A stretch of DNA of 7,207 nucleotides from Desulfobacteraceae bacterium UBA5852. GTDB taxonomy: Bacteria; Desulfobacterota; Desulfobacteria; Desulfobacterales; UBA5852. How positions within the stretch are numbered: the first letter of the stretch is position 1; the number at the start of each line of letters is the position of its first letter. The notes under the pieces were generated by a model that was not told where the DNA came from, did no database searches, and saw only the letters and a program-made list of their open reading frames with translations. Below, piece after piece: positions 1-5,420 of the stretch. Location: contig DJGG01000193.1 in the NCBI GenBank assembly GCA_002432195.1, positions 290 to 7,496 on the forward strand. Reading direction: 5' to 3'. The translations under genes were made by a program, and so were the position numbers.

Positions 1-281
1 CTAACAACTGGGTCCACCGCCCTGGCGTGCTTTTTGGATTTCATGCGGCGCTGCGCAACGAGGAGACCGCCTTCATCCTGGCCCTGCGGATCCAGGCTGC
101 TTGAAGCTGATGCTATCAAGTGCTCGGCAATACTCCAGCCGCGCCGGGTAAGCGTTACACCGAGCAAATACTCCCGATGGGCCAAACCCCACCTATCCAA
201 ACGACGGAAGCATTTCACTGTGGCAACCTGTGCTGAATTATAGGGGCCATAGCCTTGTCTATTGCGTCCGTTTTGACCGCC
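1..281 (-). CDS. Partial open frame with a winged-helix-like segment, no ATG start, 3' end beyond the window
   Basis: The minus strand stays open from just after a TAA at 284-282 to the left edge, more than 90 codons. The translation looks protein-like: a YGPYNSAQVATV segment, then FRRLDRWGLAHRE, then YLLGVTLTRRGWSIAEHL. The order helix, helix, GL turn, LT..G wing resembles small winged-helix domains; this is inference from pattern, not a family match. No ATG occurs near the front. A GTG at 218-216 is the first usual alternative start, but it would cut off the YGPY segment, so this may be the remnant of a gene that lost its 5' end. It begins 19 nt after the stop of the HEPN-like gene and could be its downstream partner. 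The opposite-strand frame at 34-243 is poorer in protein character and is treated as a shadow. Confidence 0.4.
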
Positions 282-300
282 TTATTATGCGGCTATTCGA

Positions 301-774
301 TCATAACGGCAAATGCCCTGTCGGTTGTGGAGCATCTCCATGCTCTGCAGCAAGCTTCTCCAAATCTACTCCAGAAAGCAGCATTACAGCCTTGTATGCA
401 GCCAGAATACGTTCATGGAGATCATCAAGGTCGCACAACATAATCTTGAAGCCTTCCTTCGAATTGCGCCGAAAATTGTGCTTCAAATAGAATGAATGCG
501 CCAAGTCATTACGAGCTTCTATCGCGTCGCTCAAGACCATCTCAAGATCTTTGTTGGAATCTGCTTTCTTGCCCAGGTTTCTTATCAGCTGGCCGAGAGT
601 GTGCCTGTTGATACGTTTGTAAATTTCCGTTGCCTTCTCTGAATCTGGATTGGCCAACAAATCAGCGCCGACAGCTTCAAAGCCCAAAAGCATCGTGCCA
701 AGCTCAGTCTCTAAAAGCTGAGCAGCTTCTGATACCTCTCCAAACTTTCTGTATACATCATCGAGGTTCGCCAC
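301..774 (-). CDS. HEPN-like protein of unknown function (157 aa)
   Basis: This is a small, mostly helical, soluble protein without signal peptide or membrane segment. I do not recognise a named family. Its clearest motif is EARNDLAHSFY at about residues 86-96, an R-x4-H arrangement (R88, H93) like the catalytic motif of HEPN-fold ribonucleases and related non-catalytic proteins. The rest is charged amphipathic helix, including a C-terminal stretch around DLDDLHERILAAYKAVMLL. I prefer the GTG start at 774 because a GGAGG lies 4 nt before it. The ATG six codons upstream (792) has no visible ribosome binding site, though annotation from 792 is possible. The sequence upstream (793-860) is AT-rich and could hold a promoter, but I see no convincing -35/-10 pair. 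The gene may be co-transcribed with the open frame that starts 19 nt downstream. RNase or toxin activity is a hypothesis only. Confidence 0.75.
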   Translation of the reverse strand: MANLDDVYRKFGEVSEAAQLLETELGTMLLGFEAVGADLLANPDSEKATEIYKRINRHTLGQLIRNLGKKADSNKDLEMVLSDAIEARNDLAHSFYLKHNFRRNSKEGFKIMLCDLDDLHERILAAYKAVMLLSGVDLEKLAAEHGDAPQPTGHLPL

Positions 775-792
775 TGGGCCTCCGAGCCGCAT

Positions 793-1008
793 AACAATGT
801 TATTAGATAGGCGTCTTCTTTTTTATGGAAAACCTTATTTTTATCAAGTGAGACAGTTTGATCTTAATCCCGGATGTTTCAGAAAATAAACCGTATTTCA
901 GTCTGATATCCATTTCCTACAAACTTTGCGGTGCCCCAATTTTGTGCAAATTGCAACTTTTTGCCCGTGATATCAGAATAGGCTGACGTCGACATAATTC
1001 CGTCCCGA
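793..1008. other. AT-rich gene-free stretch
   Basis: This stretch is noticeably richer in A and T than the rest of the window and has no reading frame I trust. A 64-codon minus frame at 879-1073 overlaps the end of the 99-aa ORF in another frame, shows no ribosome binding site and no recognisable motif. The compositional change may mark an insertion boundary or simply the promoter region of the HEPN-like gene. Confidence 0.5.
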
Positions 1009-1308
1009 TCATTTTGAGGCACTATATTTCTTACACCAAGCCGACCTGATACCGGCCAGGGATTCTCCGACAAGCCACGAAACTGGAACTATAATTTCCC
1101 CCTCATGACATCGGTACGTGCAGCGGTAAAAATCCTTGCCGCTTGCCGCCGTATCAGCCTTGCAGTCCTCAGGGAAATTGCAGGTGATGATAGTAGACTG
1201 GATAGTGCTTGAGCTTGGGGTACTTCGACTGGTGCGGGGTGTCCGGAATGGCTTGAGGGATTTCAAGCTCCGGGTGGAGGTTGGTCGAACGCTTTTATTG
1301 CGGCTCAT
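1009..1308 (-). CDS. Doubtful small ORF with a C-x-Y-x-C motif (99 aa)
   Basis: The first 40 or so residues are rich in Ser, Thr, Arg and Pro and look unstructured. The second half is more protein-like and includes a CNFPEDCKAD segment followed by FYRCTYRCHEGEIIVP, with paired cysteines spaced C-x3-C. Similar short Cys-x-Tyr-x-Cys ends occur at the tails of some RHS-type and secreted proteins, but that resemblance is from memory and weak. The ATG at 1308 has only a GAGGG-like sequence 3-4 nt upstream. The product could be the surviving 3' end of a longer gene, because after residue 80 another minus frame (to 879) also stays open, which would fit a frameshifted tail. No neighbour suggests a function. 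Confidence 0.3.
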   Translation of the reverse strand: MSRNKSVRPTSTRSLKSLKPFRTPRTSRSTPSSSTIQSTIITCNFPEDCKADTAASGKDFYRCTYRCHEGEIIVPVSWLVGESLAGIRSAWCKKYSASK

Positions 1309-1440
1309 GGCGCCCTCGCCGTGGGCAATGGGCTACCGCGCAGGGTAGGTGGATCTCCCCTTTGGAATCCCGTCGTCCTTTCCTATGCTAAACCCTTGCG
1401 GAATCGCTCCCGGTTCTCCCGCCAGAGGTGCGGGGGCGAT

Positions 1441-1535
1441 GGTCACTTCCCCAAGGGGCTCTTCGGCTGTGGATCAACTGCGCCTCAGGCCGGAACTGTC
1501 GGCTTGCTTGGTCGCCAGCCTGAGGCACTTATCCC
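1441..1535. repeat. Interspersed palindromic repeat, family B, complete copy
   Basis: The segment AACTGCGCCTCAGGCCG and its flanks recur with few changes at the right edge of the window (7178-7207), preceded in both places by GGTCAC. The copy here can fold: GCCTCAGG at 1482-1489 pairs with CCTGAGGC at 1519-1526, and the outer arms GGATCAACT and the reverse of ACTTATCC extend the similarity with small bulges. It lies between genes, which fits a mobile or REP-like repeat. It is not a clean attC: only one arm approaches the RYYYAAC consensus. Confidence 0.5.
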
Positions 1536-1556
1536 CGATAGGTTTCTTTCTGTCAA
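1528..1556 (-). promoter_or_regulatory. Possible sigma-70 promoter reading leftwards
   Basis: On the minus strand a perfect TTGACA (1556-1551) is followed after 17 nt by GATAAG (1533-1528), four of six matches to the -10 consensus. The nearest frame it could serve is the doubtful 99-aa ORF about 220 nt downstream. It overlaps the end of repeat family B, so it may be an outward promoter of the repeat or a chance match. Confidence 0.25.
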
Positions 1557-1574
1557 TTATTTTAGCGGGAAAGA

Positions 1575-1729
1575 GAAGAGGGGGCAGGGAAAAAGCTTAG
1601 GGTGCAGGGGGCAGGTGTCAGGGGGCAGGGTCTCCGAGATCAGACACCCGGAAGAGTGAACCAGCTCAATCATCAGGCGCGGGGCGCATAGGCGAGCGCA
1701 TCCTGCACCCTGTCCCCTGCCCCCTCTTC
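1575..1729 (+). repeat. Interspersed palindromic repeat, family A, copy 1
   Basis: The element has nested inverted arms. A 15-nt outer pair, GAAGAGGGGGCAGGG at 1575-1589 and its exact complement at 1715-1729, encloses a 10-nt inner pair, AGGGTGCAGG at 1599-1608 and its complement at 1702-1711. Its core (1599-1698) aligns with the reverse complement of 5441-5540 with about 11 mismatches in 100 positions by hand. It sits 41 nt beyond the hepT stop, between genes. Terminal inverted repeats, no coding capacity and multiple copies fit a MITE-like or REP/BIME-like element. Confidence 0.8.
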
Positions 1730-1770
1730 GATTTCCCTGCGCTCTATTACCTGTCCTCTTTTTTTGTAGG

Positions 1771-2124
1771 TTACCTTTGAGGGTGATATTGCTTGAGAAG
1801 ATTTTCAAGTTGACTGATGAGTGGTGGGAGGTCCAACTCGACTGTATCCCATAGCACGCTGAGGTCCACGCTGTCGTAACCGTGAATCAAACGGTTGCGC
1901 ATGCCGATCACTTCGCGCCAGGGAATCTCAGGGTGTTGTGCCTGCATGGCCAGACTGACCCTGCCTGCCGCTTCACCGACGATTTCAATGAGCCTGACCA
2001 ATGCCAGCTCCAGCATCCTGTTGTTGCCAAGATCTACCGGTGACTTACCGGTGATCATGGCGACGGCTTCCCGGGCATGGTCCAGCATATGGTGGAAGGG
2101 GACGGCATCATCAAGACTCCGCAT
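1771..2124 (-). CDS. hepT: HepT-like HEPN toxin of a MntA/HepT module (DUF86, 117 aa)
   Basis: This is the HEPN-domain ribonuclease partner of a nucleotidyltransferase antitoxin. The family motif R-x4-H-x-Y is intact in MRNRLIHGYDSVD (R76, H81, Y83). In characterised relatives this motif forms the RNase site of a dimer cleaving RNA in the cytoplasm, and the partner enzyme inactivates it by adding AMP groups to the motif tyrosine. The helical NNRMLELALVRLIEIVGEAA stretch (residues 34-53) matches the usual dimer helix. Length is normal for the family. The ATG is preceded by AAGGA 8 nt away, and the gene starts inside the last codons of mntA (14-nt overlap), so the two are co-translated. All key residues are present, so the toxin looks functional. 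Confidence 0.93.
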   Translation of the reverse strand: MRSLDDAVPFHHMLDHAREAVAMITGKSPVDLGNNRMLELALVRLIEIVGEAAGRVSLAMQAQHPEIPWREVIGMRNRLIHGYDSVDLSVLWDTVELDLPPLISQLENLLKQYHPQR

Positions 2125-2416
2125 ACTGAATATCCTTTTCAGCCATGACCTCGGACCGAAAACGCCGGCTGATGAAACCCGGAGTGTTCAGATCCACTTT
2201 TCGGCCCAGGATGTCACTCAGTTCAAATTCCAGGCCGGTGAGCCGGATCAATCCGATGCGTGTGCCGGCCTTGAATTCCACGAGGACATCCACATCGCTA
2301 TTCGGACCGAAGTCTTCCCTCAGCACCGAGCCGAACAAGGATAGTCTCTGGATCCGGTGTTTGCGGCAGAATTCAGCGATCCGGTCCTGGGGAATGTCGA
2401 TTCGGGCTTTTGCCAT
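2111..2416 (-). CDS. mntA: MntA-like minimal nucleotidyltransferase antitoxin (101 aa)
   Basis: This is a single-domain nucleotidyltransferase of the type paired with HepT. The signature GS-x10-D-x-D is complete: GSVLREDFGPNSDVDVLVEF at residues 29-48, with the metal-binding aspartates at 41 and 43. A further acidic residue in GRKVDLNTP (D75) is in the place of the third carboxylate. In studied systems the enzyme transfers AMP from ATP onto the HepT tyrosine and so neutralises the toxin. It is the first gene of the pair and overlaps hepT by 14 nt. A good promoter lies about 60-90 nt upstream (2477-2505), with a repeat between -35 and -10 that could serve autoregulation. The ribosome binding site is weak (GACGG-like), which may keep expression low. 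Confidence 0.92.
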   Translation of the reverse strand: MAKARIDIPQDRIAEFCRKHRIQRLSLFGSVLREDFGPNSDVDVLVEFKAGTRIGLIRLTGLEFELSDILGRKVDLNTPGFISRRFRSEVMAEKDIQYAES

Positions 2417-2476
2417 TCGTCATGCCGTCCACAAATGGTTTGACTCAGGCCCCATTTTCGCGGGGACTCCAACCTG

Positions 2477-2505
2477 AAAATATCGAGAACTATCGATTTT
2501 GTCAA
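2477..2505 (-). promoter_or_regulatory. Promoter of mntA-hepT with a candidate operator
   Basis: On the minus strand a perfect TTGACA (2505-2500) is followed after 17 nt by TATTTT (2482-2477), a strong sigma-70-type pair. The spacer carries TCGATA twice, starting 10 nt apart, so both copies face the same side of the helix; ATCGA and TCGAT also form an inverted repeat there. This would be a natural operator for toxin-antitoxin autoregulation, which I infer and cannot prove. Confidence 0.6.
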
Positions 2506-2518
2506 GAAATCAGGGCTC

Positions 2519-2743
2519 TTAATGAATAACAGCACACACCACGCCTCCAGACCCGAAATGTCCATAACCGATATCCACTTTGCGGACTTTACGTCCCCGT
2601 GCCATGCCGCCGGGCGCCTCCTCGATCTGCCGGACAAAGTCCACCTGGCCCACGGCGACACTCTCACTCCATCCGGCTTCCCGTCCACCCACCTGCTCCT
2701 CCAACACTCGCGATCCGATGCGCGCGGGCCATCTACAGAATTC
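2519..2743 (-). pseudogene. C-terminal remnant of a RAYT-like (REP-associated) transposase
   Basis: A minus frame open from 2743 to a TAA at 2521-2519 carries REAGWSESVAVGQVDFV, followed by a helical segment and RGRKVRKVD. This matches my memory of the tail of REP-associated tyrosine transposases (IS200/IS605-like Y1 family), which typically read RE..WTE..AVGS..FV and then GR. The N-terminal catalytic part with the HUH motif and tyrosine is absent: a TAG stands at 2746-2744 and the sequence beyond does not continue the domain. It is therefore a truncated relic, about 75 residues against the 150-300 usual for the family. Only a GTG at 2707 could start translation. A REP-like hairpin stands 47 nt upstream, as expected beside RAYT genes. 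Confidence 0.55.
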
Positions 2744-2790
2744 CTATGACAGCGTTTTCTATGCCAAAATTTGGATGTAATCCCGCCTCG

Positions 2791-2820
2791 CGTGGGGCTG
2801 AGAATGTGCTCTCCCCCACG
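2791..2820. repeat. REP-like hairpin beside the transposase remnant
   Basis: CGTGGGG (2791-2797) is exactly complementary to CCCCACG (2814-2820). Inside, GAG-type and CTC-type bases can add further pairs with a small bulge. There is no T-run on either side, so it does not look like a simple terminator. Its position next to a RAYT relic suggests a REP unit, but no second copy is seen in the window. Confidence 0.45.
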
Positions 2821-2882
2821 GGTTGAACTCCGCAGGCTCCGGATTATGCGGGTTCGGGTCCGCCCGCCAGGGTCCCCTTGCG

Positions 2883-2907
2883 CTTCCGCGGGACGCACCC
2901 CGCGAAG
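2883..2907 (-). terminator. Stem-loop just downstream of the third VOC gene
   Basis: CTT plus CGCGGG (2883-2892, one bulged base) pairs with CCCGCG plus AAG (2899-2907) around a 6-nt loop. It begins 8 nt after the gene's stop codon on the minus strand. No U-tract follows, so it is either an inefficient terminator or an mRNA 3'-end stabilising hairpin. Confidence 0.35.
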
Positions 2908-2915
2908 ATGCTGCC

Positions 2916-3401
2916 TCAACCGCGGTGCGCCGCCTCGATTGCCGCGATGTCGATCTTTGTCATCTGCATCATGGCATCAAAGGCGCGCTTGGCGGCAGCG
3001 GTATCGGGATCGGTGACCGCTTTCGTCAGGGCGATCGGCGTAATCTGCCAGGACAATCCCCATTTGTCCTTGCACCAGCCGCAGGCGCTCTCCTGGCCGC
3101 CGTTGCCGACGATCGCGTTCCAGTAGCGATCCGTTTCGGCCTGGTCAACGGTTGCGACCTGAAACGAGAACGCTTCGTTGTGCTTGAACGCAGGTCCGCC
3201 GTTGAGCCCGAGGCACGGAATGCCCATCACGGTAAACTCGACGGTCAACACGTCCCCTTTCTTCCCCGACGGAAAGTCTCCCGGTGCACGGTGCACTGCG
3301 CCGACGGACGAATCGGGAAAGGTCTTGGCGTAAAACCGCGCCGCTTCCTCGGCGTCGCCATCGTACCAAAGGCAGATCGTGTTCTTCGCTGGTTTCGTCA
3401 T
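2916..3401 (-). CDS. VOC-superfamily protein, PhnB / 3-demethylubiquinone methyltransferase-like type (161 aa)
   Basis: The fold is that of the glyoxalase/bleomycin-resistance (VOC) superfamily. The N-terminal half has the typical WYDGDAEEAARFYAKTFPDS (residues 12-31), the middle has LNGG (66-69), and the second half carries CGWCKDKWGLSWQITP (107-122). The C-terminal helix AFDAMMQMTKIDIAAIEAAH is diagnostic of this subgroup and is shared with the VOC gene at 6174-6662, so the two are paralogues. Despite the database name, methyltransferase activity is not expected; substrates are unknown. The start is fixed by AGGAG 7-8 nt before the ATG. It is a single gene with its own 200-nt upstream region, a possible promoter and a stem-loop after the stop. 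Confidence 0.92.
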   Translation of the reverse strand: MTKPAKNTICLWYDGDAEEAARFYAKTFPDSSVGAVHRAPGDFPSGKKGDVLTVEFTVMGIPCLGLNGGPAFKHNEAFSFQVATVDQAETDRYWNAIVGNGGQESACGWCKDKWGLSWQITPIALTKAVTDPDTAAAKRAFDAMMQMTKIDIAAIEAAHRG

Positions 3402-3601
3402 CTCACTTCTCCTTTGTATTGAGCCGCCTTGCGGCGCGGTAGGTGCACCCGCAACTCAAGGGAATTGTCCCGGCGAACTTTCCACGGTCAATCTGCGGCA
3501 AAATAAGCACCATCCCGGCCTTGCTTCATCGTGCATCGCATCGACGGAAACGACCGCGGGAATTAGACCCTAACCGTCAAGTTGCGTTGCAGGGTTCGGC
3601 G
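3402..3601. other. Intergenic region between VOC and DHFR-like genes
   Basis: There is no credible gene here. On the minus strand it contains the candidate promoter at 3464-3491. A short inverted repeat, TTGCGG at 3429-3434 with CCGCAA at 3449-3454, lies close to the VOC start. The last 25 nt before the gene (an AAGGC, then TCAATAC, then AAAGGAG) resemble the leaders of the DHFR-like gene at 4252 and the DUF1801 gene at 5353. Confidence 0.45.
3464..3491 (-). promoter_or_regulatory. Possible promoter of the third VOC gene
   Basis: On the minus strand TTGACC (3491-3486, five of six) and GACAAT (3469-3464, four of six) are 16 nt apart, about 60 nt before the ATG. It is the best match in the 200-nt gap but not a strong one. 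Confidence 0.3.
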
Positions 3602-4252
3602 TCAGTGGGCCTGGCGCTGGAGCACCACATGGGTGGCCTTCTCCGAGGCCACGAACTGCACGCATGCGTACCCCAAGGCCGGTAGGTCAACCCCCTCGAA
3701 CAGTCGCTCGCCTCCACCGAGCAGAACCGGCACGATGGCGACGTGCAGCTCGTCGATCAGGCCCGCACGAAGATACTGCTGTATCGTATTGGACCCACCC
3801 CCTATCTGCACGTCCATTCCGTTCGCAGCCTTGCGCGCTTGGTCAAGTGCTGCGTGAATGCCGCCGGTGACGAAATGGAAGGTCGTGTTGCCTTCCATCT
3901 GTATGGGCGGGCGCGCATGATGGGTCAGGACGAAAACCGGAACGTGAAAGGGTGGGTTGTCCCCCCACCAGCCCGTCCAGGTCATGTCCGGCCAGGGGCC
4001 ACGAATCGGTCCGAACATGTTCCTCCCCAGGATCCAGGCCCCTACGTTCCTGGAGCTCCGCCCAACGAATTCCTCGTCGATCCCTTCCGCACCACCCTCC
4101 ATTCCGTGCATCCGCCGCCACGTGCGCGTGACAACAACCCAGTCATGCAGGGCTTCGCCACCGACGCCGAGCGGATGGTCAACGCTTTGCTTCGGACCCG
4201 CCCCGTAGCCATCGAGCGAGATGGTGAAGCTCCCAACTCGGACCCGCGTCAT
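3602..4252 (-). CDS. Dihydrofolate reductase-like protein, RibD C-terminal fold (216 aa)
   Basis: The protein belongs to the broad DHFR/RibD_C family, whose members bind NAD(P)H; the substrate is unknown and folate reduction should not be assumed. Landmarks are SLDG near the N-terminus (residues 12-15), ILGRNMF (74-80), a glycine-rich GGGSNTIQQYL (151-161) for the nucleotide phosphate, and DELHVAIVPVLLGGGERLF (167-185), the family's strongest block. Two ATGs stand 6 nt apart. I chose the second (4252) because AGGAGG is 7 nt before it, whereas the first (4258) is almost touching it. The same arrangement occurs in the DHFR-like gene at 4375-4977. An attC-like palindrome lies 23 nt upstream. It is a distant paralogue of that neighbour, not a recent duplicate. 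Confidence 0.92.
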   Translation of the reverse strand: MTRVRVGSFTISLDGYGAGPKQSVDHPLGVGGEALHDWVVVTRTWRRMHGMEGGAEGIDEEFVGRSSRNVGAWILGRNMFGPIRGPWPDMTWTGWWGDNPPFHVPVFVLTHHARPPIQMEGNTTFHFVTGGIHAALDQARKAANGMDVQIGGGSNTIQQYLRAGLIDELHVAIVPVLLGGGERLFEGVDLPALGYACVQFVASEKATHVVLQRQAH

Positions 4253-4275
4253 GGTCATGCCTCCTTTTGGATTGA

Positions 4276-4348
4276 CGCCTGACGCACGGGTTGCCGCCGC
4301 GTTGCGGAGCGTAGCCTAGCAACGCCGGCGCCATCCCGTTGTCAGGCG
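4276..4348 (-). other. attC-like imperfect palindrome between two genes
   Basis: CGCCTGAC (4276-4283) and GTCAGGCG (4341-4348) are exact complements. Inside them ACGGG/CCCGT (4286-4290, 4335-4339), CGCC/GGCG (4295-4298, 4327-4330) and GCGTTGC/GCAACGC (4299-4305, 4319-4325) pair in register with small bulges, giving about 26 pairs in 73 nt. Length, bulges, end motifs and position (26 nt after one stop, 23 nt before the next start, same orientation) resemble an integron attC. The conserved AAC/GTT triplet reads GAC/GTC, so the match to RYYYAAC/GTTRRRY is one base off at each end. A plain hairpin terminator is the main alternative, although no U-tract follows. Confidence 0.45.
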
Positions 4349-4374
4349 GCGATTCGCGGCACAGATCCAAAATT

Positions 4375-4977
4375 TTATTCTCCAAACGTTCCCGTTTTAA
4401 CGTCCCCGGCGCGCTCGTAACTGGCGACGATGACACCCCCTGGCGTTGCCTCCGTGTGCGTGAGCTGGAATGCCGCCGGAATGGTACCTTCGCCGAAAAG
4501 ACGCTTGCCCGTGCCGAGGGTCAGCGGAAAAATCTTGAGCCACAGCTTGTCCACCAGGTCGTGCCGGAAAAGCATCTGGGAAAGCCCGCTGCTGCCGTAG
4601 ACGTGAAGATCGGGGCCGTCTTGGCGCTTCAATCCCCGGATTTCTTCCACGACGTTATCCTTGATAAAGACCGTGTTGTCCCAGGTTGGACCCGGACGCG
4701 TGTGGGCAACCACATACTTTTTCGCAGAATTGATGCCCGGCCACTCGCTTTCGTGCGTCGGCCAATAGGACGCGAAAATTTCGTAGGTCTTTCTTCCCAG
4801 CAAAAGATCGCGTGGTGTGGTCATCTGCTCGTGCAGGACGGCTCCCAGCCGCTCGTCCAGATGGGGCACAACCCAGCCGCCATACGTGAAGCCGCCTTCG
4901 GTATCCTCCTGGGGCCCTCCCGGCGCCTGCAGGACCCCGTCGAGGGTGATGAATGTGAGGACGATGATTTTTCGCAT
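4375..4977 (-). CDS. Dihydrofolate reductase-like protein, RibD C-terminal fold (200 aa)
   Basis: This is a member of the DHFR/RibD_C family, probably an NAD(P)H-dependent reductase of unknown substrate in the cytoplasm. It begins MRKIIVLTFITLDGVLQAPG, the usual first strand plus LDG loop. LLLGRKTYEIF follows at 58-68, HVYGSSGLSQMLF at 125-137, and DKLWLKIFPLTLGTGKRLF at 143-161. Longer starts are possible up to 5028, but they would add a low-quality Arg/Ser-rich extension and overlap the DUF1801 gene. AGGAGA lies 6-7 nt before the ATG at 4977 and nearly touches the ATG at 4983, so 4977 is preferred. It begins 10 nt after the DUF1801 stop and is surely co-transcribed with it. An attC-like palindrome follows the stop. 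Confidence 0.93.
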   Translation of the reverse strand: MRKIIVLTFITLDGVLQAPGGPQEDTEGGFTYGGWVVPHLDERLGAVLHEQMTTPRDLLLGRKTYEIFASYWPTHESEWPGINSAKKYVVAHTRPGPTWDNTVFIKDNVVEEIRGLKRQDGPDLHVYGSSGLSQMLFRHDLVDKLWLKIFPLTLGTGKRLFGEGTIPAAFQLTHTEATPGGVIVASYERAGDVKTGTFGE

Positions 4978-4987
4978 GGCCATTCTC

Positions 4988-5353
4988 CTATGACTTCCCC
5001 TTCGCCTCATTGACCCTGAAGGTGACAATTTTTTCTATCAGGCCCAGAGGCATTGGCTTGTCGATGGGAAACTGGACCGACCCTTTCGCAAACTTGTACC
5101 CGGCCAGCTCACGCTTGAATTCCTCGATACCGGATGGGGTCGGATAGAAGCCGATGTGGTTTTGGAGGGCCGCGAAATGCACCAGATTCCCGTGCAACAC
5201 GAAAGTGGGGATTCGATATTTGATCGTCTCTTTGGCATCGGGTGCGGCTTTTTTAACCGCAGCCCGTACTTGCCTCAGAATATCTTGAACATCGCGCGGA
5301 AAGGTGGCGATGTAGTCGTCGACAGTGGCCGGTGAATCATTAGCAGGCTTCAT
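4988..5353 (-). CDS. DUF1801-domain protein (121 aa)
   Basis: This small soluble protein belongs to the DUF1801 family (fold of the YdhG/iron-chaperone-like proteins). Visible family blocks are the N-terminal helices with VDDYIATFPRDVQDILRQVR, IKYRIPTF at 44-51, HIGFYPTPSGIEEF at 66-79, and KGSVQFPIDKPMP at 90-102. No catalytic residues are established for bacterial members and I assign no function. The start is supported by a GAGGAG 8 nt before the ATG. It is the first gene of a two-gene unit with the DHFR-like gene 10 nt downstream; this pairing is common for small cassette-like genes. Its leader contains GTCAGGC and TCAATCC as in the leader of the gene at 4252. Confidence 0.93.
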   Translation of the reverse strand: MKPANDSPATVDDYIATFPRDVQDILRQVRAAVKKAAPDAKETIKYRIPTFVLHGNLVHFAALQNHIGFYPTPSGIEEFKRELAGYKFAKGSVQFPIDKPMPLGLIEKIVTFRVNEAKGKS

Positions 5354-5420
5354 TCACAGTACTCCTCCTCGCCGGATTGATCTGCCTGACGGATTGCTGT
5401 ATGGCGCATGGCATTAGCAA

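Noticed and set aside
1..165. attC site starting with CTAACAAC at the left edge
   Set aside because: The first bases look like an attC end, but no complementary GTTAG-type end or palindrome is found within the next 160 nt, and the minus strand is open across it.
1574..1730. CRISPR array
   Set aside because: G-rich units such as GGGGGCAGG recur, but spacing is irregular and the structure is explained by nested inverted arms of one repeat element.
1557..1808. Minus-strand ORF over repeat copy 1 whose translation resembles the plus-strand ORF at 5424-5834 (shared ELVH, CLISE and PDTCPLHP segments)
   Set aside because: The similarity follows from the DNA repeat. Most of the differences between the copies change amino acids, so there is no sign of selection on a protein, and no ribosome binding site is seen.
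2320..2919. 199-codon minus-strand ORF with two RGG-containing segments
   Set aside because: It overlaps mntA, its promoter and the RAYT relic in another frame, and its Arg/Ser-rich composition is that of a shadow frame across GC-rich sequence.
2823..3422. 199-codon plus-strand ORF
   Set aside because: It is antisense to the well-supported VOC gene at 2916-3401 and has no recognisable domain.
4339..5013. 224-codon plus-strand ORF
   Set aside because: It is antisense to the DHFR-like gene at 4375-4977, which has the family motifs and a ribosome binding site.
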